From NCBI GenBank assembly GCA_020809705.1, contig CP085829.1, positions 186,001 to 250,000 of the forward strand: a stretch of DNA of 64,000 bases, read 5' to 3'. This DNA is from Calonectria ilicicola (lineage: Eukaryota > Ascomycota > Sordariomycetes > Hypocreales > Nectriaceae). Shown in pieces: positions 45,338 to 56,521 of the stretch; the first letter of the stretch is position 1, and each line of letters starts with the position of its first letter. The position numbers and the translations under genes are program-made. Below the pieces are notes generated by a model that was given only the letters and a program-made list of their open reading frames with translations, was not told the origin of the DNA and ran no database searches.

Positions 45338-46226
45338 GGTGAAATGGTGTGTTTGATGTTCTTTATCGGTCGTTGTGCTTAGGTGCGGGTAAAGTTGAAG
45401 GATTGGTGACGTGCTCGTGTCCAGACAACTTGCTTATTTATCTTCACAGCCGGTTTACTCACACCGTGGCAAGACACAGTGCAAGTAAGGGATGGATTGG
45501 TTGAGATTTGACCGCTTGATAACTAGATTATTGATTTGCAGCGCCCGTGGCCTGGATTTGCTTCGTCATACAAAACGCTCAACACGATTGGGGGATTCAC
45601 TAAAGTTCACATCCAGCCAAGTCTGGTTCAAGCCAATGAATGTTACCTACGTAGAGGACTTCACCCACCCACCCCAAATAGTGGCACCGAAACCACCTAT
45701 CAAGAATCAGGATTGCGAACTTTAATGCAACTGCAGAAAGGTGGAGCTTGGTTCAGCACGTCCCATATTTTTCGTTGCCATGGGCCAATGATCCTTCAGT
45801 GATGAGACTCAACTTTTGCGAGCACAGAGCAATAAGCCAGAACTAAGGGTGACAATTCGTCTGGGTATTACGTTTCAACAAGTTTATTTGTTATTTGGTT
45901 CTTCAGCCCATAATCGTGTCCCGACCGGTCTGGTTAGCGCTGCATGAGGGACAACAAAGCATGGCGGCCTGAATCTGTCCATGTTGTTGCATCACTTCTT
46001 GGGCGTGATTTGTTCAAGTCTTAAGGTCGTACGGTACTCCCACGGTTATAAAAGGGGCTTTTGATCCTCTCTTACAATCTTATTTAGCAAATCCATCCCA
46101 TCCACTACTTGGCTTGACCACAAATCCCCTTAACTCCACCCCCCCTCATACACTTTCACCTCCAGGGCGATCACGACCTAGAAATCCCAGGCCATTTCCA
46201 GAAATTCTTCTGCTGTTCTGTTCAAA
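45338..46226. other. Divergent promoter region (Clr5 gene / GTPase gene)
   Basis: Divergent spacer of 889 bp. The GTPase side has a TATA box at 46047 and a C-rich leader (CCACCCCCCCTCATACACTTTCACC). An open frame at 45492-45800 has no recognisable product. Confidence 0.5.
46047..46054 (+). promoter_or_regulatory. Candidate TATA box of the GTPase gene
   Basis: TATAAAAG lies 173 bp upstream of ATG 46227 and is followed by a pyrimidine-rich leader. Confidence 0.55.
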
Positions 46227-47667
46227 ATGAAGATGAGCACAGACGCCCCCAGCCAAAACAACTTGCCGATCGCCTCGATGGAACCAGAATCCAAACAGGC
46301 TGATACCAAAACTACGTCACCAAACCAAGACGACTTGGCCCTAGACTTTGCCATGGGTTTGAACCTGGGCTATGGTGACGACTTTGATTGTGGAGATGGT
46401 GAACAAGCTGATCTTACTGCGACCTCAGAACGACCCAAAGGATGGGTGACAGCGACAACTTCTGCGCTGAAAAAACTTGCGGCTAATGCTAAAGGCGCGG
46501 CTTCCAAACCGGTCGTTCAACTTCTAGAGAAGAAGTAAGAGCCCTTAGAATATGTTGATATTAAGCTGTTGACACTTTTAGTCTCTTCGGCACAAGACTC
46601 ATTTTTGTGGTCGGACAAGCTGGAACCGGAAAGTCGACTATTCTGAATGAGATCACTGGTCAGTTTCTGAAGATTGGCAAGTTTCACAAGTCAGGTTAGT
46701 CTCTGATCTCTTGAAAGGGAAAACCAATTTTGGGGTGTTTGATCTAACCCTTCCGACTTAAGGCACAAAGAACCACCAGGTTTGTCCTGCTATCATCGAT
46801 GGCGAGAAGTATATTATTGTCGATACCGCCGGATTTGGCGCTGCAGACATTGATGACTTGGAAAACTTCCATGACATCATTGCGTGCTTGGATGCTCTGG
46901 GCCCTTTTCTTACGATATCCGGCGTTCTCTTCGTCTATGGCGGCAATCAGTATCGAATGATGAAACCTGATCTCACAACAATCCAGTGGATCAAGTGCTT
47001 CTGCGGTCCCAAGTTCTACAGGAACATTACCGTAGTAACCACCAAATGGGATTCTCTGAGCGAAGATGACTTTGAGGAGGCATGGAAGTACAAGCTACCT
47101 GTTCTTCTGGATGACCCGAGCCTCGCTGAAATCCTTGAGCCGCCTTCTGTTGGCACAAACCGCTACAGTGGAGGTGAAGTCTACCACCACGGCGTTTCAC
47201 CTGGTAAAGGGGAGCTATCCGGCATTCCTGTGGAGCGTTTGTCGCACAGGCGGCGCTCCAGCGACAGGTCAGAAATGGTCAGAGCGATGATCACTTCACG
47301 GTACAAGGAGGCACCTACAATCAAGCTTCAGGTGACCCGTGAAATGGCAGCCGGAATCCCGTGGCACCAAACTGAGGCTGCAAAAGTGTTGAGCAATAAC
47401 CCCATGCGGATTTCCCTCGAAATAAGGGACAGCCTGGTTCAGATCATCTGCCCTAATGCAGCACAAGAATTGTCCGTGGTTCAGGGGCACCAATCACGAC
47501 GATCGCTAGACACCGTCGAGTCTTCCATTTCGCCAAACGGGGAAGCGCCTCCGCAGGTCGTACAGAGACCTCCTGAGAGTTACCACCCCAAGCGACCATG
47601 GCTCAGTTTAATTGTCAAATGGCTTGGCATTGCAATGAATGTTGTGTTGTGCTTTTTGGATCTTTGA
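46227..47667 (+). CDS. AIG1-like GTPase with C-terminal membrane anchor
   Basis: Three exons (46227-46534, 46582-46694, 46763-47667) give 441 residues; introns are 47 and 68 bp. Residues 1-100 are acidic and unstructured. The G domain follows: G1 GQAGTGKST near 113-121, G3 DTAGFG near 161-166 and G4-like TTKWD near 233-237 (a T/NKxD variant). This order and spacing fit the AIG1/GIMAP-Toc34-like septin-related GTPases. A Ser/Arg-rich tail ends in a hydrophobic segment, LSLIVKWLGIAMNVVLCFL, four residues from the C-terminus, which suggests tail anchoring in an organelle or ER membrane (inference). Fungal members are poorly studied; plant and animal relatives act in immunity and lymphocyte survival. 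Confidence 0.83.
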
Positions 47668-47779
47668 AAGAAAGGTTTAATGGGTTAAGTGAGGAGGTGA
47701 GGTTCTCTTGGTCTGGCCTGTGGGTGCCGAAGATATCTGTAATTATTAGTAATTGCAAACAACATCTTCCTGTTTACAG

Positions 47780-48778
47780 CCTTAAACATAACGCAATACT
47801 ACCATAAACTAGAACGTAGTCGCTAATTAGCCCATACTCTTGAGCGTCGGATGCGTCATCGCGGGACGCGTCAAACCATCTGATGGTGCGCTTAAGCAAG
47901 AGAGGTTGCACCATGATGAAAGAAACCAAGATAGCATGCTACACGGAACTGCTTAGGATTGTCGTAGGATATACTCGTAGAGACTTGACTAGACGGGATC
48001 CGGCGCTTTGGCCTTTTTGTAAAAGATGGTATCAGAAAAATGTATCACAAACTCTAATGTCGCGCGGGTTTACTCACTATTTTCCCATAGCTCGCGAAGT
48101 TTGGGAGCGGCACATTTAGTAAGAAGCTTGGGATCGATAGGTGAGAAGTTATGGGGCTGTAGTTCATGACTACGTCCAAAAAGTAACAGTGGTTTGAGCC
48201 ACCAAAAGAAACTACGGCCAAAGATGCCCACAGTCTCTTCTCTTGGCCTAACCGCATATTTTTCATCAATCAAGCTAGCTTTGGTGCTCGATTCCAGTAT
48301 GAGAGTTGACAGGATAGCTGGTAGCATAGCTGTCGAGAGGATAGTGACTCCCCGTTGTTGGTGCATCAACCACATAGTTCGGACTCTGGAGGCATCGCTT
48401 AATAGTGTGAATAGAATCCAGAGATTTTATATAGCGTACGGACGCTTGGATTGCAATGTTCAAAATATGACAGGGTAGCGCCCCCAATGGCCCAGCAAAA
48501 GCCAAGACTGCGGTGGGGATTGTAATGGGGGTTTTGAACGCGGCGACCCTGGTCCATATTATGAGTCGTGATAGTTGTTGCTTTTGCATAAAGGTATCAT
48601 CCTCATCTCTAAGATTTGTCTTGAGAAGGAGCCTGCATTCCCAAAGGATGAGATGGATCTTGGTTTCATCATGTATAGCTTGTAAAGGTGCCATCTCTCC
48701 CAATCTATCACAATAATAACCACGCTCTCTCCCTATGCTATTAATAACTGTGCTTAATAGTATTACAGGAGCTAGCAC
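47780..48778 (-). pseudogene. ABCC-type ABC transporter, N-terminal remnant
   Basis: Minus-strand pieces read in order like the front of a fungal multidrug-resistance (ABCC) transporter. At 48778-48300 is a hydrophobic TMD0-like part (PTAVLAFAGPLGALP). In another frame at 48330-48070 is the linker, EETVGIFGRSFFWWLKPLLL, followed by PIDPKLLTK. At 47935-47780 is the start of TMD1, ILVSFIMVQPLLLKRTI, then YGLISDYVLVYG. The frame shifts near 48300 and a TAG lies at 47939-47941. All nucleotide-binding domains (about 1000 residues) are absent, and the remnant stops against the GTPase 3' end. It is non-functional. Confidence 0.75.
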
Positions 48779-49050
48779 CTAGGACAATTACCAAATAGTG
48801 AAATTAGCTTTACTCACTGATCGCTGACACAAAGTGGGGAAGCTGGTGCTAATGAAATCAACAGTAAGAGCCCCAGTCAGCGATAAAGCCTCATAGAACG
48901 CCCAATGTCCTCCCACCTCGATAAATATTTATTACCGACCCGCCAACCCTCATCCAATTTACTCTTCGTTTCTTTAAAGGTAAACCGAGTTGGTTCACTA
49001 AGAAGTGCAAAATATTGTTTGCTGGCTTCGTCTTGCTCTTGACCCGCACC

Positions 49051-50836
49051 ATGTCCAAGCTTTTCCGATCGACCGACTTCCCAATTGGGATGTTCATCGG
49101 AAATCAGGTGAGTGGTGGGCTTGCCTTTGAGAAGAAAGTGGCATCTGATGAAGAACATAGTGGAAGGAATGCCATGGCACAGAGCTAGTTCTGAACAATC
49201 CGAAAGATGGGAGCCTTATCGACGCTAAACTTCGCGCAGCCAGCCAAAGTGATGTTGACGAAGCAGTCCATAAGGCCAATGAAGCGTTCTCATCAGGTCC
49301 TTGGTCGCAGTTCACCGGTGCCCAGAGAGGTCGATGCTTGAACAAATTCGCAGACCTTATTGAGGAGCATGTCGAGGAGTTGGCCTTCTTGGAGAGCATC
49401 GCTAGTGGAGCTCCAGTCAGCGTGGTCAAGCAAGCTCTTCCGACGGTAGCAGAAATTTTCCGCTGTGAGTCTGTGCCTTCTCTAAGAACGTTGCTCTATG
49501 ATTCAAGACATTTATACAACGTTCGCGTCATCCTAACAACTTGTACTGATATATTCTCCTTTCTGTCAGACTACGCTGGCTGGGCAGATAAAATCAAGGG
49601 CGACAGCTTTCCAGCCGAAGCCGGCTTTCTGAGGCTAGTCACTCACGAGCCATTGGGTGTTTGTGCAGGAATCACAGCATGGAACGGCTCCTTTCACTTT
49701 CTCGCATGGAAAGCCGGCCCAGCACTCGCTACTGGGAACACCATAATCATCAAACCATCAGAGAAATCTCCACTAGGCACGTTGGCTACAGGATTTCTGG
49801 CGGAAAAGGCCGGGTTTCCCCCAGGAGTATTTCAAATTTTGCCAGGTAAGCCATTAAACCTCGCGTAGACTTCCAGATTTAATGCTGACTGAACGAACAG
49901 GAGACGGGGTGACTGGAGCTCTGCTTGCCAAGCACATGTCAATCGCCAAGATATCCTTTACTGGATCGATTGCCACTGGCCGAAAGGTACAAGAGGCGGC
50001 GACAAGGAGCAATTTGAAAAGAGTGACACTCGAATTGGGTGGCAAAAGCCCTGCAATTGTTTTTGACGATGCAGACATTGACAACGCAGTGTTCTGGTGC
50101 ACAATGGGCATTACATACAATACGGGTCAGTTTCGCCACAATGTTAACATTACATATCGAGCTGATGCTAAAATTTCCCCGTGTAGGCCAGGTTTGTACC
50201 GCAACCTCCCGACTATATCTGCATGAGTCGATCAAGGATAAATTCGTCGAAAAGCTCAAGGCCGCCTTCGCCAACGTGGCCGCGAATCTAGGTGGGGATC
50301 CTCAGAAGAATGAAACCGCATATGGACCATTGGTAGACAAGATCCAATTTGAAAAGGTATCCAGATACATTGAGCAGGGCAGCAAGTCTGCCCAGGTGAT
50401 AAGGCCTAGCGCGGAATACGGAGGTACAGGTTTGTACCTCGTACCAACGATTTTCCTGGATCCAGAAACAGATGCGTCTATCTACAAAGAGGAGATATTT
50501 GGCCCCGTTTTGTGCGTTCGTAGCTTCACGACCGAGCAGGAGGCAATTAAATTGGCGAACGACACGACCTATGGTCTAGCAGGTTTGCAAATGTGCCTGT
50601 CGAAGTTCGAGTATTGATCGCACTGACCGTGATTAGGGTCCGTCTACACCAGCGATGTTGGTCGAGCTGTGCGGGTCAGCGCGAAAATACAAGCCGGAAG
50701 TATACTTGTAAATTGTGCTATGATGGTGGGACCACAAACGCCAACAGGAGGTTACAAAATGAGTGGAATTGGCCGGGAATTAGGTGAAGAAGCACTCAGG
50801 CACTATACGGAAACCAAATCGATATGGATCAAGTAA
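49051..50836 (+). CDS. NAD(P)+ aldehyde dehydrogenase
   Basis: Six exons (49051-49107, 49161-49464, 49570-49845, 49901-50125, 50187-50582, 50637-50836) join to 485 residues. ATG 49051 (MSKLFRSTDF) and the CATAG acceptor at 49160 give MFIGNQWKECHG, matching the family's FINxEW start. Conserved landmarks are ITAWNGSFHFLAWKAGPALA, the catalytic Glu in LELGGKSP, and the catalytic Cys in YNTGQVCTATSRLYLH, which spans the fourth intron. Also present are EIFGPVLCV and the NAD(P)-binding lysine region TIIIKPSEKSP. It oxidises aldehydes to acids; the exact substrate is unknown. The last intron has a weaker GTTTGC donor. It sits between the ABCC remnant and the transposon. Confidence 0.93.
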
Positions 50837-51033
50837 GCGCTGTGATTTGTTCTTTCTCAACACAAAAGCTAACAATCCATCTCAAGGGCATTTTGAAGAT
50901 TTTCAACTTAACCTGTTTGTTTACTGAAGGGTATATTTCTTTCATCATGTGTACACGGTCCTGGTAGGCCTCGTGCGGACTTGTTACAACGACCTGACAG
51001 TGACTGTATATAAACCCATTCGAGTTATTATTA

Positions 51034-51074
51034 ACGTACTCCATAAGCGAGCGCACCACATAAGCGAGTGCACC
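51034..51074 (+). repeat. Left terminal inverted repeat
   Basis: 41 bp, matching the reverse complement of 52853-52893 with two transition mismatches. It contains a 17 bp motif, ATAAGCGAGCGCACCAC, repeated imperfectly in tandem, perhaps paired transposase-binding sites. Confidence 0.93.
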
Positions 51075-51139
51075 ACTTTTCACCATACCCTATTTTTAAA
51101 CCAGAATAAAAACACTACAAAGCATTTAATCAATAAACT

Positions 51140-52795
51140 CTAATCGCTATCCTCTTCATTAAAGGTCTCAATAATTACTTGACATGTCCTTGCATTATGA
51201 CCAGTCTTGCCGCAAGTCCCACAGTGCCTGCCGCCCGGTCGCATTGACTTTCCTTGATTACTACTTTGCAATATTTCTGCCTGTATCTATGCATCTACAT
51301 CCATTTAATCAATTGCTTCCTTGCCTTCCTCTATTGTCATTATTCCTCTATCTTGTAGTTGAGTCCTTTTAGATCTATGGTGTTTGCTTAGTACCTTATT
51401 TGCTTGTTCAAGATCCCGGATCTTAGCCTCTAATAAGACTATCTTGTGTATAATAGTCTTTGTTCCTTTAGAAAGCGATTATAATGCCTCGATAATAGAC
51501 TTTAGAGAGGTGCTTTAAAGCCTTCTAATTTATCTTTTAAGATACTTAGACTGTGAGCTAGTCTTAGTAGCATTCCTTGGAGTCTTTGATGTCCAAGGGC
51601 TAGTAGACTTAACCATCTGATCGAATGGTGTTGGCATTTGTAGCCGTACATCAAGCCTTAATATAACATTTTCTGCATCTAAAGGATCAAGCCTAGCTCC
51701 TCTAAAGCCTGCCTTGATATTGCTTTCTGTCATAATAGCTTGGTGTGCGTTGTAAAAGGCTGGGAAGAAGTCGGCCTTTGAAATGTGGGTTACAGAGCAT
51801 CTGATCAGATTCTCTATTTCCTTCCCATATGCTGTTTTTAGTGGCCCAAAGCATGCAACATCAAGTGACTAAAGTAGATGAGATGAATGAGGTAGTATGT
51901 AAAGTGTAATAATTTTATTATCCTTGTAATATTCCTTAAACTTGACTGAATAATAACTTTTATATCTATTAAGGACCAGGAGACGATAGCAACCAATTGA
52001 TCGATTGCTTGTATAATAATTAAAATGCTTTAGCCACTTAAGACCTGTTTTATTATTGGTCTAGCCATTTTGAGTGATTACAATAGCCTAATCACCTAGA
52101 AGGTTGCTTTCTTTGTACCAATTAGTAAGATAATATTAGCCTGCAGTAATGAGAAATAGCAGGATAGCCTAGCCTTTTATATTAATAGCTTGAATTGCTG
52201 TTATTCATTCCTGGTTTCCAGGCTGGATTAATTTTAGATTTATATGCCTTTCTATACCTATTATAACCATTCCACTTACAATAATACCTATTATAAAGCT
52301 AATCTTATTAAAGTTATAAATATTATCTAATTAAATATTATACTTGCTTATTATATTAGCCATAAGCTAAAACCAATCATCAATTATCTTTAGATCTTTA
52401 CATTTAGCCTTTTTATAATTATATTTCTAAAAGAATTATATTTTAAGCTCTAGGTGGCATTTAATAAAGTTTGAAGCCCAGTACTTGCCAACAAGTAATA
52501 CATTTTAATTAAGAAGTAATTGATCAGCCATTTCTTGAATAATATATAGTTTTAGAGGGAATCCTCGTAAATCTAGATCTAGAATAAAGCTAATAATAAT
52601 CTCTTCTTCTAGATTAGATAGCTTGTGTGAATTAGGGATAGTATCATCTCGAGATTGAATTCCCTGTTGCTGATGACATAATCGCCACCAACTTACTCCA
52701 TAGACTGCTGCAGCTTTTCGCATACTTAATTTTGGGTCATTTTGAAGGGCTTGAAGACAAAGAACAGCTTTAGCTTCAGTATTTGATTGGGACAT
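51140..52795 (-). pseudogene. Fot1-like transposase, inactivated
   Basis: The original coding length was about 552 codons. The N-terminus (52795-52505) is intact and shows a psq helix-turn-helix (MRKAAAVYGVSWWRL) and the start of a CENP-B HTH (NLEEEIIISFILDLDLRGFP). Near 51700 a C-terminal piece survives (NIKAGFRGARLDPLDAENVI). The end reads HCGTCGKTGHNARTC, a CX2CX4HX4C zinc knuckle, then stops. The DDE catalytic core between them is destroyed by stops and AT drift, so it cannot be autonomous. Confidence 0.88.
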
Positions 52796-52852
52796 TACTG
52801 GTTGTTAAGAAGCATTTGATCAAATGATTTGTGTTGTGTATGAGGGATTTAT

Positions 52853-52893
52853 GGTGCGCTTGCTTATGTGGTGCGCTCGCTTATGGAGTACGT
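52853..52893 (-). repeat. Right terminal inverted repeat
   Basis: 41 bp inverted partner of 51034-51074, followed by the TA duplication. Confidence 0.93.
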
Positions 52894-52895
52894 TA

Positions 52896-53831
52896 GTCTT
52901 TGACGTGCCTTTGCAATTTGAATACTAGTTTTGTTTTCTTGTGTATGAATTAACACGTTGGCGAAGTAGCTTGAGACTTTTGTGAGAAGTGATCTACTTG
53001 CTTCATAGCAAACCTTCTAGGCTGGACTGGTAAGTGATAATGGAGCCTCTGCCTGGTGCACTGGATCCGACGTACTGATGGTCAGTGCGCATGCGTACAG
53101 TAGCCCTCATACCCCATACCCTATAACTACTGTATATCCAAGTCCGGGGATCGAGTCTGGGGTAGCGCGAACTAAGCTAAAACACTGCACGTAGTGTGAC
53201 ATAACATGGGTATGATGACTTGGGTAGGAATAGGGGTCACAGAGTGTCTGGTATGCGTAACCACCTTCGTTTTAATCTTATGAGTGGTGTAGGCAAGCCA
53301 GTAGTTACACAGATATTACTGAAGTAGCCCGAGATTTTCTAGTAGCGTTACCAGTAGTCGCTTGCTCAGTTTGAACGATCCGAACGAGATAACTGGGATC
53401 AGAGATGATCGAGTAAAGTTAGTCTAGAATTACTCTTAGTAGACACTTAATTGCGGGATTATTAGAAATGCTGACAGCCTTATTATATGGCCATGTGAGG
53501 ATTAAACTGTGTGGTTTCTTCTTCTTATTTGGTAAACTATCCAGGCTAGCTACATGTAGGTAATTGTCGAGCTAGTCTACGACTTGATATTGTAATGCAC
53601 TTATTAAACGAGACGATGCGCCCCAAAACGTGAGCATAGCTTGAGCTAGCAGCCACCCCCCCTTCTTTTCTCTGTCTCTTCTCACCATCATATACGCCTA
53701 TAGTACGACTTGACGATGGCCTGACATGACAGAGTAGACTCTAGATGTCCTGGTCATGGAGGTTTGAAACAGCCGTGGCCGACTGATAATTTTCATGTGG
53801 GCTACCTCTTCCTAAGAAATTTCAGAGAAGC
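52896..53831. other. Intergenic, no gene seen
   Basis: AT-leaning spacer with several TAG/TAC-rich stretches that could be decayed repeats, but I recognise no protein. It is the 3' flank of the bZIP gene. Confidence 0.45.
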
Positions 53832-55575
53832 CTATCGCAGATACTGGGGAGACGCCAACGCTGCATACTTTTCTTGGTGACGCTTAAATACCGGCTTTGG
53901 AAGACCGGTCTCGACCCATATGCCTCTTGTACAAGGGCTCGTCGGAGCAGCGATGGAATTACTGAAGAGCTTCGGGTAACGCAAGAAGAATGCTGGGTCA
54001 ATCTTTATGTTGCTACTCCGAAATGGAAGAGGATACACGCCGTGTTCGCTCGAGAACGCTCCGGAGGCGACCTCGAGCTCTTGTGTTTCCTTCCACAGGC
54101 TGATCGTCTCCCCATTGCATTCAACCACAAAAGACTGAAGGACATCAGCCAGCAGTTGATTTGCGTCGTAAGTCCCAGAAGCCTGTTCCAGGATCAAGTC
54201 TCGCAGCTCGGGAATGGGTATACAGTCCAGGGCCGAACAATGCGGAAGCACCCTTCTTTGGAGAGCAGTTGGCCTGAAAGCCAAAGGTAGCTGCCCCAAA
54301 ATTTTTTCTGTGCCGGAAACCCGCCATAGCAACATCCTCTCGATGACATACATGGCCCCTGACTGTCTAAACCACCAATCCATCTCTGGCCAGGCATGAG
54401 AAAACAACTCAGGCACGATGAGAGAGAAGCTTTTCGGGTAACTGTGACATACATGAGTGAGAAGGGAAAAATGACATAGGCGATATTCACTGGTATCTTG
54501 ATTTCTTCGTTTCCTGTTTTATTCTTCTTCTCCTTTTCTTTTCCCTGTTGTGGGTAGGGGAGAGGGTGGTTGGGTGACTAACGTGAGGCTCAAATCGGGT
54601 AGATGGCTCTTTGCCTTTGCCAGTTTTGACTCCAGCAATCTCAAATGCTCACATAGGGAGCTCTGAAAGGCGGGCACTGGGGGCTTGGGCGAACTCTTGA
54701 ATATGTTAATTGCCCCCGCCTCATCGACCGGCTTGCCCGCGAGCAAGAGTATGGAATCGATGACGCAGTCGGGATCAGGATAAATGTCAATGCGCTCCAG
54801 ACTTGAGTCCCTCGCCTGAGGATTGCCATCATCCAGCGGTGCGGCAAGATGGCCGTCATGTTCCTTGTCAGCTCCAGTGCAGCTGTGCTGATATTGGTGC
54901 TGCTGCTCTAGATTGTCTGAGGCGGGGAGAGATCCAAAGATGTCGTAGTAGGTCGTCTCTGTTCCCACCGTCCAGGCAGAAAAGGACAGTGCACGTTCGG
55001 GCGCCTCGGCATGGAGCTCATCCTGCTGGACTAGGCATGTCTGGTCGTCGTCCATGAAGCTGGCGGGCGCCTCTCCAATTGTCATCACAGCCTCAACTAA
55101 ATTGTTTTGCGTAGCTTTCGGGGAAGCAACGTATGCGTTATCAGCATTTGGGTCTTTTATTTTTTTGTCTTTTAAATTCTTTTCTGTTGTATTCTCTCAG
55201 CCTCTTGTTCGTCTGCAACACCATTGTCACCGCCATTCATTGTGCAAGCACACCTTGATGATCCAGAGCCAGTTTCATCTTGTCGGCCAACACCGCAAGA
55301 TCTTGCACCAGGCCCAAAGTCGTGCGCCGGAAGTCAAAGAGGCTGTTGCGGAAGGCCTCATTCTCACTCCTCAACTTGGCCATGCTGGAGCTCTCGTCGA
55401 AGTCGGACGAGACCTCGGAGAGGCGCTTCTCCAGCTCCTTGATCCGTTCGACTTGGCGCTCGCGGAAACACTTTTGCGAAATCCGGTTGCGCGCCCGACG
55501 ACTTTCCAACTTGGTAGATGCTGCCGTGCGCTTCGTATGAGATGTGGTGGTGCTCTTATCCAGTGCTGATCCCAT
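53832..55575 (-). CDS. bZIP transcription factor with DUF3425
   Basis: Three exons (55575-55254, 55096-54583, 54513-53832) give 505 residues; introns are 156 and 68 bp. I chose ATG 55575 (MGSALDKS), with an alternative in-frame ATG at 55647. The bZIP is at about residues 15-60: ESRRARNRISQKCFRERQVE, with the N-x7-R signature, then leucine-zipper heptads. The second intron removes an in-frame stop and joins LSLT to KRRNQDTSEYRLCHF. The C-terminal half is DUF3425: SYPKSFSLIVPELFSHAWPE, then PTALQRRVLPHCSALDCIPI and PELRDLI. bZIP-DUF3425 proteins are fungal nuclear regulators, often of stress response or pathway-specific secondary metabolism. It lies 946 bp from the SDR gene, same strand. Confidence 0.87.
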
Positions 55576-56521
55576 TTTGGTTGATTGACTGTCTGAGTGG
55601 CTGACATACCCGCCTGCTGTTGTTATTTGTTGATGCACATGGTACATAAGTACCGGGATCAGCGTAAACTTCAGTTGCTTCAATCAGGTTAGTGTCGGGT
55701 AATGGGGCCCAAGACGTCGCCGAAAGTTTGGTGGACGCATTTCATACTCCGCACCTGACCTGCCAACAAGCCCCTGTCTTGGCGGGAATCCCCTCCTCGG
55801 GTTGTCGTTAGTTAACGACCTCGCATAAACGAAAAACGCTAAGATTTGGGCCCCGCTTCCCCACACGACCTTGCTCCACCCCCCCTCCTCTGCCGCAGCA
55901 CCCTCTCCTCCCGGTTGATTAAAAGTCGTCATCCATCATTATCATAGCAAGAGAGAGGGAGGCAGGGAGAGAGACACACGCACGCGTGGCTCTGACAAGG
56001 CCGCGCCCTCAGCTTACCATCTTCCTTGAGGCACAAGGACACCTGCCTACCCTGTTGTACGAACGCTCACCAGCATCGCATCTAGCGATTTGTTCAACGG
56101 CATCCTAATATGTATGCCAAAGTACGTTAAAGAAAGAAGCAGAAGCTCACGGAAAGCCAGGCAAGCATACTTCCATAATTAGAGAAGTTTTGATCGACTA
56201 TATACGCTATGGATGGGCTACCTACAAGGCTCTCGTGCGATGGAATGAGCTCAGAACAATTAAATCCGGGTCCTTGCACATTCCAACGATATGTAGAGGC
56301 TTGGGCAAGCTATAGCCAGGGGAAATGGCTCATGAGAGAAGAGATAGATAATAGTAGTTCGCGCAAGCTCGAATGGAGCTTGTTACTGCCGCAGTTTGAG
56401 TATATCTTCATCCAACAAGAAATCCTTTGCACGCAAAATGCGTCAGCTAGCCAACATGCGGCCTGCATGCAACATTTCGCGCCAACTCCCTGACCCATGT
56501 GCAAAGATGACATCCCTAGTG
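55576..56521. other. Intergenic, bZIP upstream region
   Basis: Promoter region of the bZIP gene and 3' flank of the SDR gene. It contains GAGAGAGGGAGGCAGGGAGAG near 55951-55971. No gene was seen. Confidence 0.45.

Larger units (their letters stand above)
51034..52893 (-). mobile_element. Fot1/pogo-type DNA transposon, decayed
   Basis: A 1,860 bp element is bounded by 41 bp terminal inverted repeats beginning ACGTACTCCATAAGCGAGCG and by a TA target-site duplication (51032-51033 and 52894-52895). Size, TIRs, TA target and the transposase N-terminus all fit the Fot1/Tan1 branch of Tc1-mariner/pogo. The interior is AT-rich and full of stops, as expected from RIP. It lies 200 bp after the aldehyde dehydrogenase stop. 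Confidence 0.92.

Noticed and set aside
54514..54582. Stop codon splitting the 55 kb bZIP from its DUF3425 half
   Set aside because: A 69-base interval with a GTTAGT donor and an ACAG acceptor joins the two in frame, giving a typical DUF3425 start.
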